From the NCBI RefSeq assembly GCF_003364215.1, contig NZ_NXLU01000005.1, forward strand, positions 1 through 64,000: a stretch of 64,000 nucleotides of DNA. Reading direction: 5' to 3'. This document shows positions 9,416 through 20,476 of the stretch, piece by piece (position 1 is the stretch's first letter; every line of letters begins with the position of its first letter). Under the pieces are notes generated by a model, which saw only the letters and a program-made list of their open reading frames with translations, was not told the DNA's origin and searched no databases. This DNA is from Helicobacter cholecystus. Its GTDB lineage: Bacteria; Campylobacterota; Campylobacteria; Campylobacterales; Helicobacteraceae. Made by a program: the position numbers and the translations under genes.

Positions 9416-10791
9416 TGATAAAAAAAGGTTTTCTTTTCATTGTGATGAGTTTGAGCGTGTATGCAGAAGATAGTTTTATTGCACCTCCAATACAAGCTAT
9501 ACAAAAAAATCAAAACACAAAGGCAGATTTAATGGAAAAAACTTCTCTTCTTCCTCAATATTTTTCAAAAACCCTTTCAAATGGTTTGGAAGTTGTTGTT
9601 GTCCCAATTAAAAATGGAAGCGGTGTGATTGAGAGTAATGTGTTTTATAAGGTTGGAAGTCGTAATGAGGTTATGGGAAAAAGTGGAATTGCTCATATGC
9701 TTGAGCATCTTAATTTCAAATCCACAAAGAATCTCAAAGCGGGTGAGTTTGATGAGATTGTTAAAAAATTTGGTGGATTGACTAATGCCTCAACGAGTTT
9801 TGACTATACAAGATATTTTGTTAAATCAAGTGTGCAAAATCTTGATAAATCTTTGGAGCTTTTTGCAGAAATGCTTCAAAATCTTAAACTTGATGATGCA
9901 GAATTTCAGCCCGAGAGAAATGTTGTGGCAGAAGAGCGACGTTGGAGAACGGATAATTCTCCTATTGGATATTTGTATTTTCGATTCTTTAACACAGCCT
10001 ATATTTATCATCCTTATCATTGGACACCCATTGGATTTCTTGATGATATAAAAAATTGGAAGATTGAGGATATTAGAGAATTTCACTCTACTTATTATCA
10101 GCCTAAAAATGCCATTATTTTAGTGAGTGGAGATGTTGATCCTCAAGCAGTATTTCTCTCTGCACAAAAGCATTTTGAGCATATTGAAAATAAGAAAGCA
10201 AATATTCCTGATGTTTATACAGTTGAGCCAAAGCAGGATGGAGCAAGACATATAGAGATCAAAAAAGATACTCAAATTGAATATTTTGCACTTGGGTATA
10301 AAATTCCTGATTTTAAAAACAAAGATCAAGTTGCTTTAAGTGTCCTTGCAGAGTTACTTAGTGGAGGGAGAAGCTCAATTTTACAAGAAGAATTAGTGGA
10401 TCATCAACGCCTTGCTTCTGAAGTCTATGCTTATCCTATGGATTTAAGAGATGAAGGGGTTTTTCTTCTTATTCTTGGAGGGAATAAGGAGGTTAAGGCA
10501 GAAAGTATGAGGGATGCACTCCTTAAAATTATTGATGAGATCAAAGGTGGAAAAATTACTCAAGCAATGCTAGAGAAAGCAAAGATCAATATCAAATCAA
10601 GCTTTATCTATAGTCTTGAAGATGCTTCAAGTGTGGCTTCACTTTTTGGAGATTATCTTGCAAGAGGGGATATTCAGCCTTTATTAGAATATGAAAAAAA
10701 TCTACAATCTTTAAGCGTAGATGATTTGGTGAATGTTGCAAAAAAATACTTTACATCCGAGAGTTGCACTTCTGTTATTTTAAGGAGGTAA
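9415..10791 (+). CDS. Periplasmic M16 family zinc protease
   Basis: This 458-residue processing-type protease has a short signal peptide (KKGFLFIVMSLSVYA). The inverted zinc motif HxxEH appears as HMLEHLNF at about residues 93-100, followed by the downstream Glu in a VAEERRWR segment. The C-terminal inactive M16 domain holds the usual GGRSSILQEELVD. It corresponds to the pqqE-named protease next to dapA in H. pylori; that name is historical and no PQQ genes are seen. It sits in a tight pyrD-M16-dapA-SDR-pgsA-rseP string and is probably a periplasmic quality-control protease. Its stop overlaps an AGGAGG that serves dapA. Confidence 0.9.
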   Translation: MIKKGFLFIVMSLSVYAEDSFIAPPIQAIQKNQNTKADLMEKTSLLPQYFSKTLSNGLEVVVVPIKNGSGVIESNVFYKVGSRNEVMGKSGIAHMLEHLNFKSTKNLKAGEFDEIVKKFGGLTNASTSFDYTRYFVKSSVQNLDKSLELFAEMLQNLKLDDAEFQPERNVVAEERRWRTDNSPIGYLYFRFFNTAYIYHPYHWTPIGFLDDIKNWKIEDIREFHSTYYQPKNAIILVSGDVDPQAVFLSAQKHFEHIENKKANIPDVYTVEPKQDGARHIEIKKDTQIEYFALGYKIPDFKNKDQVALSVLAELLSGGRSSILQEELVDHQRLASEVYAYPMDLRDEGVFLLILGGNKEVKAESMRDALLKIIDEIKGGKITQAMLEKAKINIKSSFIYSLEDASSVASLFGDYLARGDIQPLLEYEKNLQSLSVDDLVNVAKKYFTSESCTSVILRR

Positions 10792-10794
10792 AGA

Positions 10795-11676
10795 ATGATT
10801 ATAGGTGCAATGAGTGCGTTAATCACGCCTTTTAAAAATGGCAAAGTTGATTTAGCAACATATGAAAAACTCATTCAAAGACAAATTCGCTACGGAATGG
10901 ATGCTTGCGTGCCTGTAGGGACAACAGGAGAGAGTGCTACACTTACTCACCAAGAGCATATGGAGTGTATTGAGGTTGCAGTCAAAACTTGTCATGGAAG
11001 TGGGATTAAGGTCCTTGCAGGTGCGGGGAGTAATTCCACAAAAGAGGCGATTGAACTAGCACAATTTGCCCAAAAAGTTGGGGCTGATGGAGTGCTTTGC
11101 GTGTCCCCTTATTATAATAAGCCTACCCAAGAAGGTTTATTTCAACATTATAAAGCTGTAGCAGATTCCATTGAGATTCCTTTAATGTTGTATAATGTGC
11201 CTGGAAGAACAGGGGTGAGCATCGATGTTGTTACAGCATTGAGACTTTTTGATAAAGTTTCTAATATCTATGGGATTAAGGAAGCATCAGGAAGTTTAGA
11301 GCGTGTTGTTGCTATTCACGCTAAGAATCCAAAAGCAGTCATTGCTTGTGGTGATGATGCATTGAACTATCCAGTTTTAGCCAGTGGTGGTCAATCTATC
11401 ATTTCTGTCACAGGAAATCTTTTGCCAGATCAAATTGCACTTTTGAGTAAAAGTGCAATAAATGGAGATTTTCAAACAAGCAAAGAGATCAATACAAAGC
11501 TTTATGATCTTAATAAAATTTTGTTTTGTGAGACTAATCCTATTCCAATCAAAACAGCAATGTATTTGAGTGGACTACTAGAGAACTTGGAGTTTCGTCT
11601 CCCTTTGGTGGAGATGAAAAAAGAAAACATGATGTTGTTAGAGAAAACTTTACAAAATTATGAGGTATTAAAATGA
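10795..11676 (+). CDS. dapA: 4-hydroxy-tetrahydrodipicolinate synthase
   Basis: It condenses pyruvate with aspartate semialdehyde, the first committed step of lysine and diaminopimelate synthesis for peptidoglycan. The 293-residue TIM barrel has the GTTGESATL substrate motif, [14 protein letters not shown] with the proton-relay Tyr, YNVPGRTG, and the Schiff-base Lys in YGIKEASG. The ATG at 10795 is preceded by AGGAGG that overlaps the previous stop codon. Its stop overlaps the next start by four bases (ATGA), so it is translationally coupled to the SDR gene. Confidence 0.97.
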   Translation: MIIGAMSALITPFKNGKVDLATYEKLIQRQIRYGMDACVPVGTTGESATLTHQEHMECIEVAVKTCHGSGIKVLAGAGSNSTKEAIELAQFAQKVGADGVLCVSPYYNKPTQEGLFQHYKAVADSIEIPLMLYNVPGRTGVSIDVVTALRLFDKVSNIYGIKEASGSLERVVAIHAKNPKAVIACGDDALNYPVLASGGQSIISVTGNLLPDQIALLSKSAINGDFQTSKEINTKLYDLNKILFCETNPIPIKTAMYLSGLLENLEFRLPLVEMKKENMMLLEKTLQNYEVLK

Positions 11677-12455
11677 GTGGACACATGAAAGGAAAAACTT
11701 TAGTCATTAGTGGTGCAACAAGGGGGATTGGGAAGGCGATTTTATATCGGTTTGCGCAAGAGGGTGTGAATATTGCTTTCACTTACAATAAAAATGAAGA
11801 AGAAGCTCAAAAAATTGCACAAGACATAGAGAGCAAGTATGCAATTAAAGCCAAATACTATCCTCTTAATGTTTTAGAGCCAGAGCAATACACGACTTTG
11901 TTTGAAGAGATTGACAAAGATTTTGATCGTATAGATTTTTTTGTCAGCAATGCAATTATTTATGGAAGAAGTGTTGTAGGGGGCTTTGCACCCTTTATGA
12001 GACTTAAACCCAAGGGATTGAATAATATTTATACTGCAACAGTATTGGCTTTTGTTGTGGGGGCTCAAGAGGCAGCTAAAAGAATGAAGAAAGTAGGAGG
12101 TGGGGCAATTATTTCTCTGAGTTCAACAGGAAATCTTGTGTATATGCCCAATTATGCAGGACATGGCAATAGCAAGAATGCAGTAGAGACAATGGTTAAA
12201 TATGCTGCAACTGAATTAGGTGAGTTTGGAATTCGTGTTAATGCAGTCAGTGGTGGTCCTATTGATACAGATGCTCTTAAAGCATTTCCTGATTATGATG
12301 AAGTTAAGGCAAAAGTAGAAGAACAATCTCCGCTTAAGAGAATGGGTAATCCAGAAGATCTTGCAGGTGCATGTTATTTCCTTTGTGATGAGACTCAAAG
12401 CGGATGGCTTACAGGTCAAACAATTGTAATTGATGGGGGAACCACATTTAAATGA
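11673..12455 (+). CDS. SDR-family oxidoreductase, enoyl-ACP reductase (FabI/FabL)-like
   Basis: The 260-residue short-chain dehydrogenase has the NAD(P) motif [11 protein letters not shown] near the N-terminus. Its active-site Tyr and Lys are spaced Y-x6-K (YAGHGNSK). That spacing is typical of the enoyl-ACP reductases FabI and FabL, not of classical SDRs, which use Y-x3-K. LSSTGN and the SGGPIDTDA loop also fit a FabI/FabL-like enzyme. The H. pylori positional counterpart is named hdhA (7-alpha-hydroxysteroid dehydrogenase), which the spacing does not support. The start overlaps dapA by four bases. A fatty acid role is likely but is inferred from the catalytic spacing. Confidence 0.8.
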   Translation: MSGHMKGKTLVISGATRGIGKAILYRFAQEGVNIAFTYNKNEEEAQKIAQDIESKYAIKAKYYPLNVLEPEQYTTLFEEIDKDFDRIDFFVSNAIIYGRSVVGGFAPFMRLKPKGLNNIYTATVLAFVVGAQEAAKRMKKVGGGAIISLSSTGNLVYMPNYAGHGNSKNAVETMVKYAATELGEFGIRVNAVSGGPIDTDALKAFPDYDEVKAKVEEQSPLKRMGNPEDLAGACYFLCDETQSGWLTGQTIVIDGGTTFK

Positions 12456-12466
12456 TGAGCACATAG

Positions 12467-12994
12467 ATGAAAAATATCCCAAATATTCTGACCTTTGTGA
12501 GGGTTTTTCTTGCGATTTTGATTATGGCAGTTATTTTATATGCAGATATGCAGAGTCTCTATGTGAGAGTTTTTGCATGTGGGATGTTTTTTGTTGCGTG
12601 TGCTACTGATTTTTTTGATGGTTATTTAGCTAGAAAATATGCCCTTCAAACTCGTTTTGGAGAAGTCTTTGACCCTTTGGCTGATAAAATGTTGGTCTTA
12701 GGTGCTTTTATCGCACTTATTGTGGCAAAGATCGCCAATCCTTGGGCGGTATTTTTGATTTTCTCTCGTGAATTTTTTATTACAGGTCTAAGAGTTGTGG
12801 TTGCAAATTCTAATGTCAATATTGCTGCAAATATGTTGGGTAAAATCAAGTCTGTAGCTCAATATTGGGCAATAGGCTGTTTGATTATTAATATTTTTCC
12901 CCCATTTCTTAATGAGTTTTTCCTATGGTTTGCTGTGGCTTTGACAATTATCTCAGGCTTTGATTATGTTAGAGAATATTTTAAGAGTTTTTAA
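12467..12994 (+). CDS. pgsA: CDP-diacylglycerol-glycerol-3-phosphate 3-phosphatidyltransferase
   Basis: It makes phosphatidylglycerophosphate, precursor of the anionic phospholipids, in the inner membrane. The 175-residue protein has about five membrane segments and the complete CDP-alcohol phosphotransferase signature D-G-x2-A-R-x8-G-x3-D-x3-D, reading DGYLARKYALQTRFGEVFD and PLAD. The start at 12467 begins MKNIPNILTFVRV, typical of PgsA. The next gene begins directly after its stop, which indicates a shared transcript with rseP. Confidence 0.95.
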   Translation: MKNIPNILTFVRVFLAILIMAVILYADMQSLYVRVFACGMFFVACATDFFDGYLARKYALQTRFGEVFDPLADKMLVLGAFIALIVAKIANPWAVFLIFSREFFITGLRVVVANSNVNIAANMLGKIKSVAQYWAIGCLIINIFPPFLNEFFLWFAVALTIISGFDYVREYFKSF

Positions 12995-14044
12995 ATGAGT
13001 CTTTTTCTTTCTCTTCTTGCGCTCTCCTTTCTTATTTTTTTTCATGAGTTGGGGCACTTTTTGGTTGCTTTGGCCTTTGGAGTTAAGGTTGAGGTTTTTA
13101 GCATTGGCTTTGGGAAAAAGCTTCTAACAAAAACTTATAAAGGCACAGAATATGCACTCTCTCTGATTCCTTTAGGGGGCTATGTAAAGATGAAGGGACA
13201 GAGTGATAGCGATGTATTTGAACAAAGTCAAGACACTGATAGCTATACCTCAAAAACTCCTTGGCAAAGGATTTGTATCTTACTTGCAGGACCACTCTTT
13301 AATATTTTGCTTGCCTTTTTTATCTACTCAAGTTTATCTTTTGGGGAAAAACAAGTACTTCTTCCTGTGCTTGGAGAGATTAAAGCAGATTATCCTGCAG
13401 ATCAAGCAGGATTAAAGAGTGGGGATAGAATCCTTTCAATCAATGGAGTTAATATCCAGACTTGGGGAGAAATGGCAGAGAAAATAGCCATTTCTCCTAG
13501 CCTTTCTTTAAAGATTCAACGAGGAAGTGAAGCTCTTTTATTGTCACTCAATCCTAAAGAGGTTGAAGGCAAGAATATTTTTGGAGAAAATCAAAAATAT
13601 TATGTTATTGGTGTAGGGGCAAAAGGTGAGTTTGGAGGGATGTATTTTGGTGTATGGGAAGCAATAAAAAATGGGGCTAGAAATACTTATGAAAACAGTA
13701 AAATGATTTTTGAAGGGATAAAAAAACTCATCGCAGGGGTAGTGCCTACAAGTGAGGTGGGGGGAGTAGTTTCAATTGTTCAGGTGATGCATAAAGCCAG
13801 TGAGAGTGGATGGATAAGTTTTGCACTGCTTGTTGCACTCATTTCAATTAATCTTGGAGTGCTTAATCTTTTGCCTATTCCTGCACTTGATGGGGGGCAT
13901 ATTATCTTTAATCTCTATGAGCTTATTTTTAGACGCCCTCCAACACCTCATGTATTGTATTACCTTACCCTTGGAGGTTGGGCGATATTGCTTGGGCTTA
14001 TGATGCTTGGCTTTTACAATGACTTGCATAGAATTTTTTCTTAA
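12995..14044 (+). CDS. rseP: RIP site-2 metalloprotease
   Basis: This 349-residue zinc intramembrane protease cleaves transmembrane substrates after a first cut elsewhere. The HExxH motif lies in the first membrane segment (FFHELGHFL). A PDZ domain occupies about residues 125-190 (VLGEIKADYPADQAGLKSGDRI), and the second zinc ligand motif is LLPIPALDGGHI near the C-terminus. Four membrane segments are visible. It starts one base after the pgsA stop. The regulated substrate in Helicobacter is not evident from the sequence. Confidence 0.94.
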   Translation: MSLFLSLLALSFLIFFHELGHFLVALAFGVKVEVFSIGFGKKLLTKTYKGTEYALSLIPLGGYVKMKGQSDSDVFEQSQDTDSYTSKTPWQRICILLAGPLFNILLAFFIYSSLSFGEKQVLLPVLGEIKADYPADQAGLKSGDRILSINGVNIQTWGEMAEKIAISPSLSLKIQRGSEALLLSLNPKEVEGKNIFGENQKYYVIGVGAKGEFGGMYFGVWEAIKNGARNTYENSKMIFEGIKKLIAGVVPTSEVGGVVSIVQVMHKASESGWISFALLVALISINLGVLNLLPIPALDGGHIIFNLYELIFRRPPTPHVLYYLTLGGWAILLGLMMLGFYNDLHRIFS

Positions 14045-14053
14045 GGAGGAAAA

Positions 14054-14704
14054 ATGAATCATTTACAAGAAGTGATTGCTAAAATTGAAAAAGCAAGAAT
14101 TGCTTACTCACGTCATCAAGTCATCAAGCTTGTAGCAGTTTCAAAGTATTGGGATACCCAGCAGATTGTAGAGCTTTATAATGAGGGGCAAAGGGCTTTT
14201 GGGGAGAATAAAGTTCAAGATCTTAAAGCTAAATGCATTGAATTAGAAAACTACCCTTTAGAATGGCATTTAATTGGCACAATTCAAGAGAATAAAATCA
14301 ATACAATCATCTCTCTTGCTCCAAGCCTTATCCACTCAATTGATAGTCTTAAACTTGCTCTTGCTTTTAATCAGCGTTTAGAACGTGAGGGGAAAACCCA
14401 AAGGGTTTTGCTTCAAATCAACTCTGCAAGAGAGCAGAGTAAAAGTGGAGTAAGAGTAGAAGAGGCAAGGGAAGTGTATTTAGCTATTTCTGAACGTTGC
14501 CCAAATCTACTTTTAGAGGGAGTGATGAGTATTGGAGCACATACAGAGGATAAAAAACGGATTGCTCAGAGTTTTGAGATCACTAAAAATATTTTTGATT
14601 CTCTTCCCCATGCTAAAACTCTCTCTATGGGTATGAGTGGGGACTATGAATTGGCAATTTCTTATGGAGCAAATCTTTTACGAATTGGCTCCGCACTTGT
14701 ATAG
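14054..14704 (+). CDS. YggS/PROSC-type PLP homeostasis protein
   Basis: The 216-residue single-domain PLP-binding protein is related to the N-terminal barrel of alanine racemase. The PLP Lys is in LVAVSKYWD. FGENKVQD, EWHLIGTIQENK and the C-terminal LSMGMSGDYELAI with the phosphate-binding loop are all family signatures. These proteins maintain pyridoxal phosphate and amino acid balance and show no clear catalysis. The start follows AAGGAGGAAAA, nine bases after the rseP stop, so it is likely the last gene of this string. Confidence 0.93.
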   Translation: MNHLQEVIAKIEKARIAYSRHQVIKLVAVSKYWDTQQIVELYNEGQRAFGENKVQDLKAKCIELENYPLEWHLIGTIQENKINTIISLAPSLIHSIDSLKLALAFNQRLEREGKTQRVLLQINSAREQSKSGVRVEEAREVYLAISERCPNLLLEGVMSIGAHTEDKKRIAQSFEITKNIFDSLPHAKTLSMGMSGDYELAISYGANLLRIGSALV

Positions 14705-14830
14705 GGAGAAGTATATCTTTTGAGCGATATTAACCTAGTAAGATAAGCCTCTTCTTTAAGGATTGAGGATTATCATCCAAATTATTAGTTTCAAACAAGT
14801 AAAACATTTTGTTTTTCCCCTATTTCAAAG

Positions 14831-14836
14831 TATAAT
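14831..14836 (+). promoter_or_regulatory. -10 box of the purA promoter
   Basis: TATAAT lies 39 nt before the purA start in the only sizeable gap (170 bp) between the YggS-like gene and purA. The rest of the gap shows no clear gene or terminator. Confidence 0.55.
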
Positions 14837-14865
14837 CCATGCTCTTGGATTGGGAAAAAATGTAA

Positions 14866-16543
<1,678 letters not shown>

Positions 16544-16547
<4 letters not shown>

Positions 16548-17149
16548 AGAAAGCTTTATTTACAGGAATATTAATGGTTTTTGTGTGGGGAGAGATTGTA
16601 GATTGTAATGCATTGTTTCAATCAAGAAAAGAAGAGATTGCTGGAGAGCTTCAAAAACTCCAAGAGCAACAACAAATGCTTCAAATCTTGCAAGGTGCAA
16701 CAGAGGGGGTGCTTAAAGAGAGAGAGGCTAAGCTCAAGGCTCAAGAAGATGAAATAAAAAAGAAGCAAGAAGCTTTTGAGCAAGAAGAAAAAGATTTTCA
16801 AGCTAAGCTCAAGGCTCAAGAAGAGCAGAGTAAAAAACGTTTAGAAGAGCAAGAGAAAAAGATTAAAGATTTAATTGCTCAAAATCAAGCACTTTTAGAG
16901 GAAATTAAGGGTGTTAAACAAGATAAGGTTGTGCAAACCTATACAAAAATGAAAGATTCTAAAGCGGCTTTAATTTTAGAGAGTCTGCCTGCAAAAGATG
17001 CTGTTGATATTTTGGGAAAAATGGATGCAAAATTAATGAGCAGAATTATGGCAAAGATGACTCCCCAAAAAGCAGGAGAAATTACAACGATGCTTCAAGA
17101 AGTTCCAAGCCAAAATACTGATCTTAATCCACAACCACAAGCCCAATAG
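16544..17149 (+). CDS. MotE-like periplasmic protein with MgtE N-terminal domain
   Basis: The 201-residue protein has a signal sequence (KKALFTGILMVFVWGEIVDC) and a long coiled coil (about residues 25-125) rich in QEEQ/KLKAQEE. A C-terminal four-helix MgtE_N-type domain follows, with MKDSKAALILESLPAKDAVDILGKMDAKLMSRIMAKM. This layout is that of MotE, a chaperone/stabiliser of the flagellar motor protein in other bacteria. The coil contains a 23-bp direct repeat (16727-16749 and 16802-16824). It overlaps the FliJ-like gene by four bases. Confidence 0.75.
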
Positions 17150-17157
17150 CTTTGTGT

Positions 17158-17163
17158 TATAAT
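17158..17163 (+). promoter_or_regulatory. Extended -10 box of the aroQ promoter
   Basis: TGTTATAAT (TATAAT at 17158-17163) lies 25 nt before the aroQ start, directly after the previous stop codon. The TG one base upstream makes an extended -10 typical of Campylobacterota. Confidence 0.6.
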
Positions 17164-17188
17164 CTAAGAAAAATAAAAGAGGTGTAAT

Positions 17189-17662
17189 ATGAAAATCTTA
17201 GTGATACAAGGACCTAATCTTAATGTTTTAGGACATCGTGATCCACGTATTTATGGAAATGTTACTTTAGAGCAAATTCATCAAAATATGCAAGAAATGG
17301 CTAAACAAAATGAAGTTGAGCTTGAATTTTTTCAAAGTAATTTTGAGGGTGAAATCATTGATAAGCTCCAAGAGTGCATTGGTGGAGAATATCAAGGAGT
17401 GATTATTAATCCTGCAGCATACGCACATACATCAGTTGCAATTGCTGATGCAATTGCGTGTTGTGGTGTGCCCTGTGTTGAAGTTCATTTGAGCAATATT
17501 TTTGCACGTGAGGATTATCGCAATAAAAGCTATAGTGGAGCAGTATGTGCAGGTGTCATTTCAGGATTTGGAGCTTTTGGATATCATCTAGCACTCATTT
17601 CACTTTTTCAAATCATTAAAGAGATTAAAGCTATTACTGATGCACAAAAAAAGCAATCCTAG
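17189..17662 (+). CDS. aroQ: 3-dehydroquinate dehydratase, type II
   Basis: It dehydrates 3-dehydroquinate in the shikimate pathway. The 157-residue size is that of the dodecameric type II enzyme. Signatures are ILVIQGPNLNVLGHRDPRIYG with the catalytic Arg/Tyr loop, FFQSNFEGEIID, INPAAYAHTSVAI and VEVHLSNI, with the catalytic His in the last two. The following peptidase gene starts inside its last 23 bases. Confidence 0.97.
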   Translation: MKILVIQGPNLNVLGHRDPRIYGNVTLEQIHQNMQEMAKQNEVELEFFQSNFEGEIIDKLQECIGGEYQGVIINPAAYAHTSVAIADAIACCGVPCVEVHLSNIFAREDYRNKSYSGAVCAGVISGFGAFGYHLALISLFQIIKEIKAITDAQKKQS

Positions 17663-18683
17663 TTCTTTTTATTTTGTTACACAAGAGAGTGCTCAATATT
17701 ATGAGTGCTCTTTTTGCTGTGATCATGCAGTAGTTCTTGTGTGTGAGGATGTTAAATTTTTTATTACAGATGGGCGTTACCAAACTGAAGCACAGCAGTA
17801 TTGTAATTCCCAAACACAAGTGAGAATTGCTCATGATCTTTTTTTAGAACTGAGCTTTATTTTAAAAGCTCAAAAAGTCAAGGAACTTGTTTTTGATCCC
17901 CTTCTATTAAGCGTCGCAGATTATCAAAAACTCACTTCTATCCTTAAAGAGATTAGATTTATCCCTCAAGATAATTTTCATCAAGAGTTAAGAAAAGTAA
18001 AAACTCCTCAAGAAATTGAAAAAATTGCATATTCACAACAACTCAATCGTGAAGCATTTGCAAATTTTGGAAGTTTTTTATCAGAGAATATGGGAAAAAG
18101 TGAAAAGGAATTGCAGTTCCTCTCTAAAACTTTTCTTACACATCAAGGAGAGTTTAATCTAAGTTTTGAGCCTATATTTGCACTCAATGGCAATGGTGCT
18201 AAACCCCATGCTCTTCCAGAAAGTCAAAGTGTCTTAAAAAATGGAGACTGGATTCTTTTTGATGCGGGATTAAAGTATGAGAATTATTGCTCAGATATGA
18301 CACGTTGCGGATATTTTGATAAGGGGGTAGACTTCTTTTCTCCTAAAATTCACCCTCTTCATCAAAGGCTTTATAATATTGTGCTTAAAGCTAAGGAATA
18401 TGCTATAGAAAATCTAAGAGAAGGAATGAGAGCAAAAGAAGTTGATGCTCTTGCTAGGGGCGTGATTGAGAAGGAAGGATATGGTAAATATTTTGTGCAT
18501 TCTACGGGGCATGGCATAGGATTAGATATTCACGAATTACCGCGTATTAGTCCAAGAAGCGAAGAGATTATTTCTGAAGGAATGGTTTTTTCTATTGAAC
18601 CTGGAATCTATTTGCCTGATGAAATTGGTATTAGACTTGAGGACTTAGTTGTTATTAAGAATGGTAGGGCTCAAAAATTATGA
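17640..18683 (+). CDS. M24 family Xaa-Pro aminopeptidase-like protease
   Basis: The 347-residue protein has an N-terminal creatinase-like domain and a C-terminal pita-bread fold. Dimetal ligands are seen in FDAGLKYENYCSDMTR (Asp, Asp), STGHGIGLDIHE (His), FSIEPGIYLP (Glu) and IRLEDLV (Glu). It is the counterpart of the pepQ-named gene beside aroQ in H. pylori, removing N-terminal residues before proline. Its start overlaps aroQ by 23 bases and its end overlaps folK by four, so the three are read together. Confidence 0.92.
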   Translation: MHKKSNPSSFYFVTQESAQYYECSFCCDHAVVLVCEDVKFFITDGRYQTEAQQYCNSQTQVRIAHDLFLELSFILKAQKVKELVFDPLLLSVADYQKLTSILKEIRFIPQDNFHQELRKVKTPQEIEKIAYSQQLNREAFANFGSFLSENMGKSEKELQFLSKTFLTHQGEFNLSFEPIFALNGNGAKPHALPESQSVLKNGDWILFDAGLKYENYCSDMTRCGYFDKGVDFFSPKIHPLHQRLYNIVLKAKEYAIENLREGMRAKEVDALARGVIEKEGYGKYFVHSTGHGIGLDIHELPRISPRSEEIISEGMVFSIEPGIYLPDEIGIRLEDLVVIKNGRAQKL

Positions 18684-19150
18684 GAAAACTCTATTGCACC
18701 TCATACTTTCCCTATACATCCAAAAAGCCTTTTATATATCGCAATAAAGTTCTTTTAGGGATTGGAGGAAATTTGGGAGATTGTATTAAGCGCTTTTGTG
18801 CTCTTTTTAAACAAATCCAAAGTCATCCACGTTTGAGTATTCTTTCTACTTCTCCTATTTATCGCAATCCTCCTTTTGGTTACACAGAACAAAATGATTT
18901 TTATAATGCTACAATTGAGCTTTCTACAAATCTTTCACTCATTGAATTGTTTTCAATCGTTTTTTATTGGGAGAGAAGATGGGGGAGATTAAGAAAAAGA
19001 GAATTTAAAAATGCTCCACGAACATTAGATATTGATATTTTATGGTTTAATCAAGCAAAAATAAAGCGTCCCTATCTTACAATACCTCATCCATATTGGC
19101 AAGAAAGAGAGTCGGTGCTTGTGCCATTGAGTTTACAAAATATAGTTTAA
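18680..19150 (+). CDS. folK: 2-amino-4-hydroxy-6-hydroxymethyldihydropteridine pyrophosphokinase
   Basis: It transfers pyrophosphate from ATP to the pterin in folate synthesis. The 156-residue protein has LLGIGGNLGDCIKRF near the start, SPIYRNPPFGYTEQNDFYNATIE, and the R-WGR-R-R...PRTLDIDILWF motif with the magnesium-binding Asp pair. IPHPYWQERESVLVPL ends it. The first about 25 residues (RKLYCTSYFPYTSKKPFIYR) are longer than usual. It overlaps the previous gene by four bases and precedes flhF. Confidence 0.94.
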   Translation: MRKLYCTSYFPYTSKKPFIYRNKVLLGIGGNLGDCIKRFCALFKQIQSHPRLSILSTSPIYRNPPFGYTEQNDFYNATIELSTNLSLIELFSIVFYWERRWGRLRKREFKNAPRTLDIDILWFNQAKIKRPYLTIPHPYWQERESVLVPLSLQNIV

Positions 19151-19171
19151 AAAACACAATAAAGGGAAGAG

Positions 19172-20476
19172 ATGAAGCTTTACACTTACCAAGGTGAAAC
19201 TCCTGATGAGGCTTTGCGAAAAGCAAAAGGTGTGCATGGTGATGATTCTGTGATCATTAATACCAAGGAAATTCGCAAAAAAAGTCTAACAGAAAAAGGC
19301 TTGTATGAAGTTGTCATTGCTGCTGAAGAAAGAAATGAAGTGGCTCCGCGAAATAGTGTCAAACAAAAGCTTGAGCAAATTGCACAAAAGCAATATGACA
19401 AGAAAAAGCAAGAAAATAAAATTACTTTAGAGAATGATGGGGATCTTTCCCAGAGGGCAAAAGCGATTTCTAAACTCATCACCTCTGCTAATAATCCTTA
19501 TAATATTCAAAATAATCTTCAAACTCCAGCAATACCAAAACACCAAGAGCATAGCAGTGAAGATATTAAAGCAATTAAGAAAGAAGTTGAGCAAATGAGC
19601 GATAGAATCAAGCTCATTCAAAGTATGTTTTGGGAAGAAAAAAATCAGCCCCATAAAGAAATGAAAATTCCTCAAGAATTTGCAGAAATTTATAATCTTG
19701 CTAAAAATAGTGGAATTGATAAGGAGCGATTAGATGCTTTAATGGAGCTTAGTTTAGAGCTTATGCCACTCTCAATGCGTTCTAACTCTCAAACCATTAA
19801 GCGTTATTTTAGAGAAGTGCTTAGGAAGATGTTTGAATGCAAGGAGGAGCATCTTGGAGGGCGAAATATTATTATGTTTGTTGGACCTACAGGAGTGGGA
19901 AAGACAACAACACTTGCTAAAATTGCAGCACGTTATTCTTTGATGCTCAATAAACGTCATAAGGTTGGAGTAATTACACTTGATTCTTACAAAATTGCTG
20001 CAATGGAGCAGCTAATGACTTATGCACGAATGATGAAACTTCCAATCGAGAGAGTTGATGACCCAAGGGATTTGCAAGCGGCAATTGATCGTCTAGGGTA
20101 TTGTGATTTTATTTTAATTGATACTGCAGGTCATTCTCAATACGACAATCAAAAGCTTGAAATGCTTAAAAAATATTTGAGCAATGAGTTTTTAATTAGT
20201 GTTAGCCTTGTGCTTTCTGCAAGCACAAAATATGAAGACTTAAAAGATATTTATCAATCTTTTAGCACGGTAGAGATTGATAATGTGATTTTTAGTAAGC
20301 TTGATGAAAGTCGAAGTTTTGGGAATATTTTTTCCTTGGCATGCGATATTAAAAAGCCTATTAGCTACTTCTCTATTGGTCAAAGTGTCCCTAATGACTT
20401 GCTTGTAGCTGATAATGACTTTTTAGTAGATTGTTTGCTTGAAGGATTTAAAAAACCTAAGAAGGATATGCGATGA
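19172..20476 (+). CDS. flhF: Flagellar SRP-like GTPase FlhF
   Basis: FlhF places the polar flagellum and, in Campylobacterota, also supports sigma54 flagellar gene expression. The 434-residue protein has a basic N-terminal domain and a linker. The NG GTPase domain has the P-loop VGPTGVGKTTTLAKIAARY at about residue 235, VGVITLDSYKIAAMEQL, the DTAGHSQYD motif and FSKLDESRSFG. Its end overlaps flhG by four bases, the normal pairing. Confidence 0.97.
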   Translation: MKLYTYQGETPDEALRKAKGVHGDDSVIINTKEIRKKSLTEKGLYEVVIAAEERNEVAPRNSVKQKLEQIAQKQYDKKKQENKITLENDGDLSQRAKAISKLITSANNPYNIQNNLQTPAIPKHQEHSSEDIKAIKKEVEQMSDRIKLIQSMFWEEKNQPHKEMKIPQEFAEIYNLAKNSGIDKERLDALMELSLELMPLSMRSNSQTIKRYFREVLRKMFECKEEHLGGRNIIMFVGPTGVGKTTTLAKIAARYSLMLNKRHKVGVITLDSYKIAAMEQLMTYARMMKLPIERVDDPRDLQAAIDRLGYCDFILIDTAGHSQYDNQKLEMLKKYLSNEFLISVSLVLSASTKYEDLKDIYQSFSTVEIDNVIFSKLDESRSFGNIFSLACDIKKPISYFSIGQSVPNDLLVADNDFLVDCLLEGFKKPKKDMR

